DNA of 64,000 nt from Halorientalis pallida (GCF_004118325.1 NZ_RDFA01000005.1:310001-374000); one strand, 5' to 3'. Positions 18,385 to 27,503 are shown, counted from the first letter of the stretch. Numbers and translations: made by a program. The notes: generated from the letters alone by a model not told the origin.

Positions 18385-19440
18385 ATGGCTGTTAGTAACG
18401 CCTTCGAAGAACTGTCGGCTGTGGTCGCGCGGCTCGAGGCGGCGAACGCCGACGTCCGCGCGGCGACAGTCCAGGAGTCAGAACTCGGTCCCGGTGGTGA
18501 ATTGACCGCGAAACTCACGGTAGCGGTTCCACTCTTCGCCGCATCGTCGCTCGGAGACGGCATCACGGTCGAGGCCGAGAATGCCGACGTACAGGACCAG
18601 CGCGTGTCGGTCGATCTCACGGTGACGGTCGCAGTGACCGACGACGACCCGGCAACCAGCCTGGCGGGGCTGGTCGACCAGCCGAACTCGGCGACCCAAT
18701 CCGACAGGACGCCGGCGTACAAGGATCCCGACGCGCTGGCGACTGCGTACGCGGAGTGTGACACGTTCCCGGAGATGACGACGGCACTGGGTGTCGACGT
18801 GACGTCCGAAACCGTCCGCAGACACGCGATCAAGTACGGGATCCACGACCCTGACGACAGCACCCCGCGAGCGGGACAGGACGGCATCCTCGGCGAGGGC
18901 CACGGCACCGAGACGGGCGGGGCTGTCGAGGAGGCGGAACCCGGCGCCGTGGCCGGAACCACCGCTACGGGTTCGGGTGACTCGGGCACGGCGGAAGCGC
19001 CTCGGAAGGAGGACGAACGTTCAGCGGCGGACGAGACGACCAATCGGGCTGGTGACGCCCCAGCGAACTCGTCAGAGTCGTCGGATCACGGTGGGCACGC
19101 GTCGTCGCGGGCGGCGAAGCCGGTGCTGGACTCGCCACTCGCGGACCGTCCGGTCGCGGAATTCCTCTCGAAGACGAGCGAGGAGGAACACGAGAACACC
19201 GTCGTCACCGATGGATTGGGTATCTCGTCGGACCTGACCGTCGGGAAACTCACGACGGCGATCAACCGGTCGCGCACGGTTCACGAGGCGAAACAACACC
19301 TCGACATGAGCCGGAACAACGCCCACCAGTTGTTACAGCGACTCGATCTCATACAGTTCGTCTCACACCCGCTGGCGACCGATCAGATCGAGGTCACCCC
19401 GGAGGAGGTCGTGCGCCGCATCGACCCCGAGCGAGCCTGA
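18385..19440 (+). CDS. Helix-turn-helix protein downstream of rdfA/SMC pair
   Basis: 351 residues. The N-terminal 90 residues (FEELSAVVARLEAANADV) look like a small alpha/beta domain. The middle holds an HTH-like segment (ALATAYAECDTFPEMTTALGVDVTSETVRRHAIKYGI) resembling a homeodomain-like HTH. After a Ser/Glu-rich linker, the C terminus (TAINRSRTVHEAKQHLDMSRNNAHQLLQRLDLI) is a second HTH. TATA-like GATATAAT lies at 18351-18358. In Haloferax the rdfA region also encodes a disc-determining factor; homology with this gene is possible but I cannot show it. A regulator of the preceding genes is the alternative. Confidence 0.6.
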   Translation: MAVSNAFEELSAVVARLEAANADVRAATVQESELGPGGELTAKLTVAVPLFAASSLGDGITVEAENADVQDQRVSVDLTVTVAVTDDDPATSLAGLVDQPNSATQSDRTPAYKDPDALATAYAECDTFPEMTTALGVDVTSETVRRHAIKYGIHDPDDSTPRAGQDGILGEGHGTETGGAVEEAEPGAVAGTTATGSGDSGTAEAPRKEDERSAADETTNRAGDAPANSSESSDHGGHASSRAAKPVLDSPLADRPVAEFLSKTSEEEHENTVVTDGLGISSDLTVGKLTTAINRSRTVHEAKQHLDMSRNNAHQLLQRLDLIQFVSHPLATDQIEVTPEEVVRRIDPERA

Positions 19441-19542
19441 TCCCGTGCACGACGGACCGACACGGTCGCGGACGAGTAGTGACGACGCCGGATCTCGAAC
19501 GGGGGCGACACGTTCACATCCAGAGACCGGTACCCAACACCG

Positions 19543-20985
19543 TCACTCGTCGGTGATCGAGACGACGACGTTTTTCGTCTGTGTGTAGTTTTCCAGGGCC
19601 TGTTGGCCTTTGGCGCGGCCGATCCCGCTCTTCTTGTAGCCGCCCGACGGTGCCTGCTGGGAGGCAAACAGGTACTCGTTGATCAGGACGGTCCCGGCTT
19701 CCAGTTTCCGCGCCATCCGGTGGGCGCGGCTCACGTCGGTCGTCCACACGAGCCCGTACAGACCGTACTCGGTGTCGTTCGCGCGGCTGACAGCCTCCGA
19801 CTCCGAACCGAACTCGGAGACGGTGACGACCGGCCCGAAGATTTCGGTACAGGAGACCGGTGCATCGTCGGCCACGTTCGCCAGCACCGTCGGTTCGTAG
19901 AAGTACCCATCGCGATCGAGACGAGCGCCACCGGTCAGCAACGTCGCGCCGTCGGCCAGCGCCGATTCGACGAACGACTCGACGCGGTCGAGCGCGGCCG
20001 CGTCGATGAGTGGTCCGATCGTGTTCCCGTCGATTCCCGGCCCGACGTCCATCTCCTCGACGGCCTCGACGAGCATGTCCGTGAACGGTTCGGAGACGTC
20101 TTCGTGGACGAAGATCCGCGTTGGTGCGAAGCAGGTCTGCCCGGTGTTCCAGAAGGCCTTCGCCGAGTCCGCGGCCGCCCGTGTCAGATCGGCGTCCGGG
20201 AAGACGACGTTCGGGCTCTTCCCGCCCAGTTCCAGGTGGACCGGCGTGATATGATCCGCCGCCGTCTTCATCACCTCCCTGCCGGTCTCCGTCGATCCCG
20301 TGAACTCGATGTGTGCGACACGGTCGTCGTCGGTGAGCTGTCGGCCGGTTCTCGCTTCACCACCGGTCACGACGTTGAACACGCCGTCCGGGATCCCCGC
20401 CTCCGTGGCGATCTCCGCGAGCGTGAGCATCGACAGCGGCGCTCGCTCGGGCGCTTTCGCGACGACCGTGTTCCCGGCGGCCAGCGCCGGCGCGACACTG
20501 CGTGCGGTCAAGACCAGCGCGGCGTTCCAGGGCACGACGTGTGCCGTTACGCCGTAAGGTTCCCGTATGGTGTAGTCCAGCACGTCGCCATCGCCGTGGA
20601 TCGGGATCGTCTCACCCTCGATCTTGTCGGCGATGCCCCCGTAGTAGTCGAAGTACTGGGCTGTCTTTCCCGCCTGTGCCTCCGAGGCACCCAGCGACCG
20701 CCCCATCTCGAGGGTCTCTGTCCGTGCAAGTCGGGAGACGGTCTCCCGAATCCGGTCGGCGAATCGACCGAGCAGCTGGCTGCGCTCGACCGGGTCGAAA
20801 TCGGCCCAGGCGTCGGCCGCCGCGTCGGCCGCGGCGATGGCCGCCTCGACGTCGTCCGGTGTGGCCACTGCCACCTCGCCGATGGCCGCTTCGGTGGCGG
20901 GGTTCAGGATCTCGAACGTCGCTCCGGTCGTTCGCTCCGCACCGTCGATCCAGCTCCCGACGGTACCGAACTCCATGTTCGTCAT
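19543..20985 (-). CDS. Aldehyde dehydrogenase
   Basis: NAD(P)-dependent oxidation of an aldehyde to the acid; substrate not determined. 480 residues from ATG 20985 (MTNMEFGTVGSW); the longer frame upstream shows no similarity. ALDH superfamily features are VVPWNAALVLTARSVAPALAAGNTVV, VTGGEARTGRQL, the Glu region LELGGKSPNVVF, the catalytic Cys in FWNTGQTCFAPTRIF and EIFGPVVTV. It follows the cupin gene on the same strand (112 nt) and is divergent from the GMC oxidoreductase, which could supply its aldehyde. Confidence 0.92.
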   Translation of the reverse strand: MTNMEFGTVGSWIDGAERTTGATFEILNPATEAAIGEVAVATPDDVEAAIAAADAAADAWADFDPVERSQLLGRFADRIRETVSRLARTETLEMGRSLGASEAQAGKTAQYFDYYGGIADKIEGETIPIHGDGDVLDYTIREPYGVTAHVVPWNAALVLTARSVAPALAAGNTVVAKAPERAPLSMLTLAEIATEAGIPDGVFNVVTGGEARTGRQLTDDDRVAHIEFTGSTETGREVMKTAADHITPVHLELGGKSPNVVFPDADLTRAAADSAKAFWNTGQTCFAPTRIFVHEDVSEPFTDMLVEAVEEMDVGPGIDGNTIGPLIDAAALDRVESFVESALADGATLLTGGARLDRDGYFYEPTVLANVADDAPVSCTEIFGPVVTVSEFGSESEAVSRANDTEYGLYGLVWTTDVSRAHRMARKLEAGTVLINEYLFASQQAPSGGYKKSGIGRAKGQQALENYTQTKNVVVSITDE

Positions 20986-21097
20986 TCGGTGTTCGGTTCG
21001 CCTGTCGGTTTCATAGTGGTATCGGGGGAAAGGGACCACACACTTCGAATTGGATCCGGCCGTGGGAGAAAGACACGGCGACGTGGGGCACGGGGAC

Positions 21098-21511
21098 TCA
21101 GTCCGGGTCGTCACACGGCACTGGCTCCGTCTCGAACGTCGATTCCACGTCGCCACTCGGGAAAAAGCCCAGCAGGCGGGCCGTCTCGGTTCCCGTGTTC
21201 CGGACCGAGTGCGGGACGTCGGCCGGGACGACGGCCAGGTCTCCGGTCGCAGCCGTCGTCGTCTCGTCGTCGACGGTCGTTTCGATAGTGCCGTCGATGA
21301 CGTACACGAGTTCGTCGACGCCGTCCCGGTGTGTCCCGATCATCGTTCCCGGTTCGAGTTCGTTGTAGACGACGGTGTAGTCCGTCGCCTCCGCCACCGT
21401 CTCCCCTGGTCTGTCCGCGGTGAACGGGAACGTCCCCAGCCACCGGGCACCGTCGATGCCCTCCTGTTCGACCGCTTCGAGTGCGAGCGAATCGAGTCGC
21501 AACGGGTCCAT
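21098..21511 (-). CDS. Cupin-domain protein
   Basis: 137 residues with a single cupin fold: motif 1 around GTHRDGVDELVYVIDG and motif 2 around GDLAVVPADVPHSVRNTG. Some small cupins are dioxygenases or isomerases and others only sense ligands; the metal-binding set here (GTHRD with later His) is incomplete relative to the canonical G(X)5HXH. It precedes the aldehyde dehydrogenase and is divergent from the GMC oxidoreductase, so a role in that oxidative pathway is inferred. Confidence 0.85.
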   Translation of the reverse strand: MDPLRLDSLALEAVEQEGIDGARWLGTFPFTADRPGETVAEATDYTVVYNELEPGTMIGTHRDGVDELVYVIDGTIETTVDDETTTAATGDLAVVPADVPHSVRNTGTETARLLGFFPSGDVESTFETEPVPCDDPD

Positions 21512-21796
21512 GCCCCAGGGTTCTCGGGCCGGCTGTTATGCGTTCGGGTGCCACTGTGTCGGAGCCGCGTTTGGCACATCCGACACAGGTGTTGGAACGG
21601 GTCCACGAGCGTCGTGGTCGGTGTCGACGTTCGTTCACGCCGCACACGCCCCGTGCCCCCCGTACTGTTTAGTCGCGGCCCGTCCCAGCGGGGATATGGA
21701 GACACGTTTCACCTGCTGGGCGAAGCGTCGCGGCTGCCGGCCGAGCGCGTCGGTCCCGTCGCCGCCGCAGTCGAACGGGATGCCGAAGTGGTGTGC

Positions 21797-23353
21797 ATGA
21801 GTGGGTACGAGTACGTCGTCGTCGGCGGCGGGTCGGCGGGGTGCGTGCTGGCGAACCGGCTCTCGGCCGACGGCGAGGACGTGTTACTGCTGGAAGCCGG
21901 GCAGGACTGGCGAGCCGACACCGTCGACGAGACGGTACTGACCGGGAACTTCATGGACCTGCTGGCGGCCGACCGCATGGTGTGGCCGGAGCTAGAGGCC
22001 ACCCTGAGTAGCGCGAAGCCGCCCGAACGGTACTACGTCGGAAAGGGGCTCGGCGGTGGGTCGGCGGTCAACGGGCAGCTGTGGCTCCGGCCGCCGCTCG
22101 CCGATTTCGACCGCTGGGTGGAGGCGGGCTGTGCCGGCTGGTCGGCCGAGGAGATGGCCGACCGCCTGCGACAGTGCGAGGCCGACGAACTCGGCGATCG
22201 GGCCCACCACGGACGGGACGGGCCCACGCCAGTGTGGCGACCGCGACCGGAGCGCGACGAGTGGGGCCCCGTCGATCACGCGTTCCGAGACGCGGCGGTG
22301 GAACTTGGCCACCCCGTCGCGCCCGATTTCGACCTGAACGCACCCGACACGACGGGGCTGGGCGCGACGCCGCGGAACGTCGAAGCCGGGGCCCGGGTGT
22401 CGACCAAGCAGGCGTATCTCGACCCGATCCGCGAGCGCGACACCCTGACCGTCCGGACGGGTGCCCTGGTCGACACCGTCCAGTTCGACGGACGTGTCGC
22501 GACCGGCGTCGAGGCCCTCGTCGACGGGACCCGACAGTCCTACGAGGCCGACACCGTCGTCCTCTCGGCCGGCGCGATCTACACCCCGACGATCCTGGTC
22601 CGGTCGGGGATCGGGCCGCGGGCGCAGGTGGAGGCGGTCGACGCCCCCCTGCGCTCGGTTCAGCCCGGACTGGGTCGGGTGATCGATCACCCGCTACTGG
22701 CGCTGTCGTTCCCACTGGAACCGGACGCTCGCGTCGACGACCCGTCGGGGTTCTTCGCGTCGACGATCCTCTTCTGGGAGGCCGACCTGCCTTACTCCCG
22801 ACCGCGGGAACTCCACGCGCTCGCACGGAACTTCACCGAGACGAACCGAAAGGGAGCCGAACGCGGTGGTCTGGTGATCGGGATGTTCGACACCCACTCG
22901 CAGGGGCGGGTCGAGGTCACCTCGGCCAACCCGCGGGACGACCCAACAGTCGACGTGGGGATGCTCTCGGATCGCCGCGACCTCGTCCGGCTCCGCGAAG
23001 GCGTCAGACACGCCGTCGAACTGCTGGACACGGAGCCGATGCGGTCGATCAGGGCCGGCCCACCGGTCCTGGAAACCCACGACGGGGGCACCGAACCGAT
23101 CGACGTCTCTGACGACGCCGCGCTCGACGCTCGGATCAAACGCAACGTCGCCCAGTACTACCACCCGGTCGGCACCTGTCGGATGGGTGCGCTCGACGAT
23201 GAAGCGGCCGTCGTGACGCCACAGTGTCAGGTCGCCGGCGTCGAGGACCTGTTCGTCGTCGACGCGTCGATCATGCCGACGACGGTGCGTGCCCACACCA
23301 ACCTCGCGACGGTCGCGATCGCGGAACGGGCCGTCGAGTTCCTCTCCGCCTAG
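21797..23353 (+). CDS. GMC-family FAD oxidoreductase (choline/alcohol dehydrogenase-like)
   Basis: FAD-dependent oxidation of an alcohol to an aldehyde or ketone; substrate unknown. 518 residues from ATG 21797 (MSGYEYVVVGGGSAGCVLA, the dinucleotide-binding GGGSAG motif). Also visible are the GMC signature GKGLGGGSAVNGQLW, the C-terminal YYHPVGTCRMG with the active-site His, and VDASIMPTTVRAHTNLATVAIAERAVEF. It pairs naturally with the divergent aldehyde dehydrogenase. It ends convergently with the dioxygenase operon (40 nt gap). Confidence 0.92.
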   Translation: MSGYEYVVVGGGSAGCVLANRLSADGEDVLLLEAGQDWRADTVDETVLTGNFMDLLAADRMVWPELEATLSSAKPPERYYVGKGLGGGSAVNGQLWLRPPLADFDRWVEAGCAGWSAEEMADRLRQCEADELGDRAHHGRDGPTPVWRPRPERDEWGPVDHAFRDAAVELGHPVAPDFDLNAPDTTGLGATPRNVEAGARVSTKQAYLDPIRERDTLTVRTGALVDTVQFDGRVATGVEALVDGTRQSYEADTVVLSAGAIYTPTILVRSGIGPRAQVEAVDAPLRSVQPGLGRVIDHPLLALSFPLEPDARVDDPSGFFASTILFWEADLPYSRPRELHALARNFTETNRKGAERGGLVIGMFDTHSQGRVEVTSANPRDDPTVDVGMLSDRRDLVRLREGVRHAVELLDTEPMRSIRAGPPVLETHDGGTEPIDVSDDAALDARIKRNVAQYYHPVGTCRMGALDDEAAVVTPQCQVAGVEDLFVVDASIMPTTVRAHTNLATVAIAERAVEFLSA

Positions 23354-23392
23354 AGTCGGGGAGGTTCTGGAGTTCGGATGCGGTCGCCCTCG

Positions 23393-23884
23393 TCAGAGCG
23401 GTCCTTCGACCGGATCGTCCTCGGGGCCGAAGGGCGTCCGAAACCACTCGGAGAACACGTAGGTGTCGGAGACGGTGGTCAGCGCACGGAGACTGCGCAC
23501 GCCGAGGTTGATGCTCGTCCCCCGCGCCGGCGTCTCGATCTGGATCGCCTCGCCGGCCGCCGTGTGGATCTTCCGGACCGTCGTGTGGGAGTACTCGTTC
23601 GAGATCGATACCTCGTCGACCGAGTCGTCGGGATCGCCGCCCGTGAGCGGGACCGGATCGGGCTCGTCCAGGTCGCCGATCACGTCCGCGAGGACACCCC
23701 GTTCGCGCTGCCAAGAGAGCCCCTCGAGCAACAGCGAGTCGAGTTTGATCTCGTCGTGTTCGTCGGAGATTTCCAGCCGCTCGCCCTGTGAGACCAGCTT
23801 CTGGACCCGTATCGTTCCGTGCTCGTCGGTGAGCGTCAGATTGGCGTCCGCCGGCCGGTGGACACTGCTGTACTGTCGCGACAT
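23393..23884 (-). CDS. Unassigned protein downstream of the ring-hydroxylating dioxygenase
   Basis: 163 residues, starting 2 nt after the beta-subunit stop, so surely in the same operon. Repeated elements TLTDEHGTIRVQKLVSQGERLEIS and SISNEYSHTTVRKIHTAAGEAIQIE look like an internal duplication of about 90 residues, rich in beta strand. A small protein of this kind is known beside ring-hydroxylating dioxygenases, but I am not certain of the family name. No metal or nucleotide motif is visible. An accessory or structural role for the dioxygenase is inferred. Confidence 0.72.
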   Translation of the reverse strand: MSRQYSSVHRPADANLTLTDEHGTIRVQKLVSQGERLEISDEHDEIKLDSLLLEGLSWQRERGVLADVIGDLDEPDPVPLTGGDPDDSVDEVSISNEYSHTTVRKIHTAAGEAIQIETPARGTSINLGVRSLRALTTVSDTYVFSEWFRTPFGPEDDPVEGPL

Positions 23885-23886
23885 GA

Positions 23887-24417
23887 TCAGAGAAGCGGGA
23901 GCGTGATGTTCTTCGTGTTCAACACGGTGTGGTCGAGATACACCGTCCGGTCGGCGATCCGGAAGCCGTCGGCGCTCTCCCTGAGGACGGTGTGTCGCTG
24001 TGCGGACAGCAGGTCGTGGTCGGGCTTGTCACCGTAACTCCTGAACACGTGCTGGTTGTTCGAGACGGTCAGTTCGTCGTCCTCGGCGTCGAGGACCCGG
24101 ACGTTGCCGACGACGTGTCGAACCCGGGACCGTGGATTCTCCGACCAGGCGTACTCCTTCTGGAGCCGACCGACACGCTCGCGGATCCGCTCGGTCCCTT
24201 CCCGCAGGTAGTACGAGCGCGAACTGAACTCGTCCTGTTCGGACCCGGGGTCTCGTGAGGCCCGGACCGGCACCGAGAGGGTGAAATCGTCCGTCAGGAG
24301 GTCCAGCCACTCTTCCAGCGCGAACGTGTCCAGCAGGTCGGTCTCCCTGTAGATGAACGCCTCGACGCGCTGGCGGGTCTCGGGATCCACCGCCGGTCGC
24401 GAGCGCTGGGTACTCAT
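23887..24417 (-). CDS. Ring-hydroxylating dioxygenase, beta subunit
   Basis: Non-catalytic structural subunit of an alpha3beta3 Rieske oxygenase. 176 residues, the usual length. It has the NTF2-like cone fold: N-terminal VEAFIYRETDLLDTFALEEWLDLLTDDFTLSVPV, then RSYYLREGTERIRERVGRL and the C-terminal DGFRIADRTVYLDHTVL. The start overlaps the alpha-subunit stop by 4 nt. Presence of a beta subunit points to the aromatic/heteroaromatic oxygenase class, not to single-subunit oxygenases. Confidence 0.9.
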   Translation of the reverse strand: MSTQRSRPAVDPETRQRVEAFIYRETDLLDTFALEEWLDLLTDDFTLSVPVRASRDPGSEQDEFSSRSYYLREGTERIRERVGRLQKEYAWSENPRSRVRHVVGNVRVLDAEDDELTVSNNQHVFRSYGDKPDHDLLSAQRHTVLRESADGFRIADRTVYLDHTVLNTKNITLPLL

Positions 24418-25784
24418 CGCTCGCCCTCCGGGTTCGCGGCGCCGGACATCATCTCACACCACGCCTGGTAGAACATCCGCGAGTTTCGTTCGTCGAAGTA
24501 GCCGCCCTGCCAGGTCGTCTCTGCGGGCCCGTACACCGGATCGTCGACCGTCTCCGTCAGATCCGTCATGCCGCCCATCCCCTGTTGCATGTTCCCCTCG
24601 GTTTCGCGCAACTCGTGGGTCAGGGCGCCGCTGCTCTCGGAGATGCCTTCCCACACCGTGAGGTCGTCCGACTCGAACGCCCCGGCGGGGCTGAGGCTGT
24701 TCCAGCCGCTGTGGGAGTCGTCGAGGAACGACTCGTCGTCGGCGAACTCCTCGGGGACGAGCCACCAGCTGATCGTCTCCGTCTTGCCACAGCCGCGGGG
24801 CTGCCACTTCCGGAGGCAGACCCACGGGCCGCCCCATCCACCCGACTGGATCCCGTGGATGTAGGACGTGTTCGGAAAGATCGTCCCGAAGTGAAACACC
24901 GACCGGGCGAACAGTTCCCGCTGTTCCGGGGTCAGATCCTCGTGCATGCTCTCCTCGATCCCGTCGGGGTAGCCCATGTGCGTGTCCGGGTCCTCGGACA
25001 GGTAGTAAGCGGCACAGTGAGAGTCGGTACAGCTGAGGTACGCCGCCTCGAGGTAGTCGTCGAGTTCCTCCCACGGCCCCAACTCCAGTTCTTTCGTCTC
25101 CAGGGAGGCCTGGTGGGTCGTGAGGACGTGGTAGGAGTCCCCGGAGAAGTTGTCCGCCGCTGTCTTCCAGTCGTAGTCGGCTTCCCACCGGTGGGGTTCG
25201 CCCACGACCGTCAGCCCGCCCTCTGTCGCGTTGAACAGCACGTCCAGGTACCAGGTGAAATCACCGAGATACTCCGTCAGCGACGGCCCCTCGTCGGCGA
25301 TGCGACCGAAGATGAGGCCGTGATACGTCGCCAGGTTGGCCTCCTGTAACTCGATCTCCTCCTCGTCGAGTTCCTGATAGGCCTCGTTCATGTGAGGCAT
25401 CCCCTGAAGCGTGCCGTCGTTCTTGTAGGTCCAGCCGTGGTACGGACATCTGAAGTGGGAGGTGTTCCCCGTCTCCGCGGTACAGAACTGTGCGCCCCGG
25501 TGCATACAGCTGTCGAGGAACGCGTGCATCTCCCCGTTCTCGTCCCGGGTGACGATGAAAGGGTCCTCGCCGATGTACCGGCGGGCGTAATCACCGGGCT
25601 CTTCGAATTCGGAGGTGTGACCGAGGTACACCCAGGCGCGAGCGAACACGCGCCGGAGTTCCGCCTGATACACTTCCTCGTCGTTGATGATCTCCATGGG
25701 GAACCGCCCGCTGTCGAGACCCGACTCCGTCCGCTCGACGAGCCGGTCCGTCCGATCGGGGTCCGAACGCTCAGTTGCCATCAC
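24414..25784 (-). CDS. Rieske non-heme iron ring-hydroxylating dioxygenase, alpha subunit
   Basis: Catalytic subunit that inserts oxygen into an aromatic or heterocyclic substrate. 456 residues. Rieske cluster: C93-x-H95 (CMHRGAQF) and C113-x2-H116 (CPYHGW). Mononuclear iron: D216-x2-H219-x4-H224 in NFSGDSYHVLTTH. Two in-frame ATGs open it (25784 and 25781). The operon continues with the beta subunit and a 163-residue protein; no reductase or ferredoxin is next to it, but a Rieske ferredoxin lies at 44009. GTAAAAATTTTAC just before the start probably serves regulation. Confidence 0.92.
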   Translation of the reverse strand: MMATERSDPDRTDRLVERTESGLDSGRFPMEIINDEEVYQAELRRVFARAWVYLGHTSEFEEPGDYARRYIGEDPFIVTRDENGEMHAFLDSCMHRGAQFCTAETGNTSHFRCPYHGWTYKNDGTLQGMPHMNEAYQELDEEEIELQEANLATYHGLIFGRIADEGPSLTEYLGDFTWYLDVLFNATEGGLTVVGEPHRWEADYDWKTAADNFSGDSYHVLTTHQASLETKELELGPWEELDDYLEAAYLSCTDSHCAAYYLSEDPDTHMGYPDGIEESMHEDLTPEQRELFARSVFHFGTIFPNTSYIHGIQSGGWGGPWVCLRKWQPRGCGKTETISWWLVPEEFADDESFLDDSHSGWNSLSPAGAFESDDLTVWEGISESSGALTHELRETEGNMQQGMGGMTDLTETVDDPVYGPAETTWQGGYFDERNSRMFYQAWCEMMSGAANPEGER

Positions 25785-25787
25785 GGT

Positions 25788-25800
25788 GTAAAAATTTTAC
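25788..25800. promoter_or_regulatory. 13-bp palindrome GTAAAAATTTTAC before dioxygenase alpha gene
   Basis: Inverted repeat of six bases around one central base, 4 nt upstream of the alpha-subunit ATG. A TATA-like AGTAATAAGTATCC lies just upstream on the minus strand (about 25801-25814), so the palindrome would sit between the TATA box and the transcription start, a repressor-type position. Confidence 0.4.
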
Positions 25801-26065
25801 AGGATACTTATTACTTCTCGTCGCAAATTCGACCAATAGAGCAAACAAACCAGGTCCGTTTCCGGCAATAGGTTGAATAACAGAACTGGCCCGGACGCAC
25901 TCACTGTGGCAACCCGACCGTGGGAGGCACGTCGACTCGGGAGGATGAGTCGTGGGCGGACCAGTGTGCCGCTTGTGGCGTGGCGACACGCGGCCCGACA
26001 CAGCGGTGTACGGTCGTCCGGGAGATACCCGCCCGTGGGAGCACGCTCGTGCGGCTCCGAACGCC

Positions 26066-26082
26066 CAAATTCGACGAATTTG
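26066..26082. promoter_or_regulatory. 17-bp inverted repeat CAAATTCGACGAATTTG
   Basis: Eight-base arms CAAATTCG and CGAATTTG around a single A. Its left arm plus AC is repeated at 25824-25833 on the same strand near the divergently transcribed dioxygenase promoter. A common regulator for both transcription units is suggested. Confidence 0.45.
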
Positions 26083-26150
26083 TGTATTCTCTCAGTTTCC
26101 GCAAAGGTACGTTTATTGTTGGCCGGCAGGAAGCCACGTCCAGACAGACG

Positions 26151-27479
26151 ATGACAGAAGTACTCGTAGCAGGCGGCACAGTGGTAACTGTCGACGACGA
26201 GAATACGATCTACGAGGACGGCGCCGTCCTGGTCGCGGACGACGAGATACGGGACGTGGGGCCGACGGCGGAACTCGAATCGAAATACGACGCGGACGAG
26301 ACCGTCGACGCCAGCGGGAGAGTCGTGATCCCGGGGCTGATCAACCTCCACGTCCACTCCGGTTTCATTCGCGGGCTCGCCGAGGACCTCCCCGTCTGGG
26401 AGTGGCTCGTCGAACACGTCGACCCGACACACCGCGCGCTCCGCAGGGAGGACGCCCGGGCAGCCTACGAGCTGTGTTACGCGGAGATGGCGAAAGCGGG
26501 CATCACGTGCACGCTGGACATGTACCGGTACATGGAGGAGGCCGCCGAGGTGGTCGACGACTACGGCCTCAGAGCGGTCCTCTCGCCGTACGTCGCGGAC
26601 CGGGACGGGTTCGAGTACTTCCCCTCCGTCCAGGACAACGTCGACCTCGTCGAACGGCACCACGACACCGCCGACGGCCGGGTGAAGGTCTGGTTCGGCC
26701 TGGAACACATCGAGTACTGTACCGAGGCGGCGTATCGGCGCGTCGCGGACCTGGCGGCGGAGTACGGCGTCGGCATCCACACTCACGGCGAGGAGTCGCC
26801 GAAGAAGGCCCAGGAGTTGACCGACAAATACGGTATGCGCCCGATCGAGGTCTTCGAGGACTGGGGTATCCTCAGTCCCAAGACCGTCGTGGCCCACTGT
26901 GTGTGGCTCACGAACCGGGAGATCGAGGTGTTGGCGGAGACCGACACGAGCGTCGCACACTGTCCGACCAGCAACGAGAAACTCGCCTCCGGCGTCGCGC
27001 CGGTCCCGAAACTGCTGAATCACGGGGTCCCCGTCGGCCTCGGGACAGACGGGATCAAGGAGAACAATCGACTCGACGTGATCCAGGAGATGAAGAACGC
27101 GGCGCTCTTACAGAAGGTCCACCGGCTCGACGCGCGGGCGATCCCCGGCGAGCAAGCGCTCCGGATGGCGACGATGGGCGGGGCACGCGCACTCGGTCTC
27201 GACGACGAGATCGGCTCCATCGAGGCGGGCAAACAGGCGGATCTCGTCCTGCTGGATTTCCAGCAGCCACACCTGAGCCCGCACTTCGGCGCCGAGAACG
27301 TCGTCCCGAACCTCGTCCACGCCGCGATGCCGTCGGACGTGGAGACGGTGTTCGTGGCCGGCGATCGGGTCGTCGACGACGGTGACTTCCGCTCCGGCGA
27401 TCAGGACGCCATCATCGAGAACTACGACGAGAAGGCGAAAGCGCTAGTCGAGCGTCGCGACAACGAGGAGTGGGCCTGA
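26151..27479 (+). CDS. Amidohydrolase, nucleobase-deaminase type (AtzA/SsnA/guanine deaminase group)
   Basis: Metal-dependent TIM-barrel deaminase or hydrolase of a purine-like or triazine-like ring. 442 residues from ATG 26151; the longer upstream frame lacks similarity. Metal ligands: NLHVHSG, THGEE, VAHCVWLT and GTDGIKENNR (Asp). The composite N- and C-terminal beta domain is present (EVLVAGGTVVTVDD; GSIEAGKQADLVLLDFQ). Within a nucleobase cluster, guanine, 8-oxoguanine or a methylated purine is a reasonable substrate, but sequence alone does not fix it. Converges with the ABC permease at 27504. Confidence 0.82.
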   Translation: MTEVLVAGGTVVTVDDENTIYEDGAVLVADDEIRDVGPTAELESKYDADETVDASGRVVIPGLINLHVHSGFIRGLAEDLPVWEWLVEHVDPTHRALRREDARAAYELCYAEMAKAGITCTLDMYRYMEEAAEVVDDYGLRAVLSPYVADRDGFEYFPSVQDNVDLVERHHDTADGRVKVWFGLEHIEYCTEAAYRRVADLAAEYGVGIHTHGEESPKKAQELTDKYGMRPIEVFEDWGILSPKTVVAHCVWLTNREIEVLAETDTSVAHCPTSNEKLASGVAPVPKLLNHGVPVGLGTDGIKENNRLDVIQEMKNAALLQKVHRLDARAIPGEQALRMATMGGARALGLDDEIGSIEAGKQADLVLLDFQQPHLSPHFGAENVVPNLVHAAMPSDVETVFVAGDRVVDDGDFRSGDQDAIIENYDEKAKALVERRDNEEWA

Positions 27480-27503
27480 AGGCCTGCGTTCTCGGCCCGT
27501 CGA

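Larger units (their letters stand above)
25785..26150. other. Divergent promoter region between dioxygenase and amidohydrolase
   Basis: No gene is supported. Besides the palindrome at 25788, CAAATTCGAC occurs twice: at 25824-25833 (context GCAAATTCGACCAAT) and at 26066-26075 (context CCAAATTCGACGAAT). TATA-like CGTTTATTG at about 26110-26118 precedes the amidohydrolase start. Confidence 0.6.
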
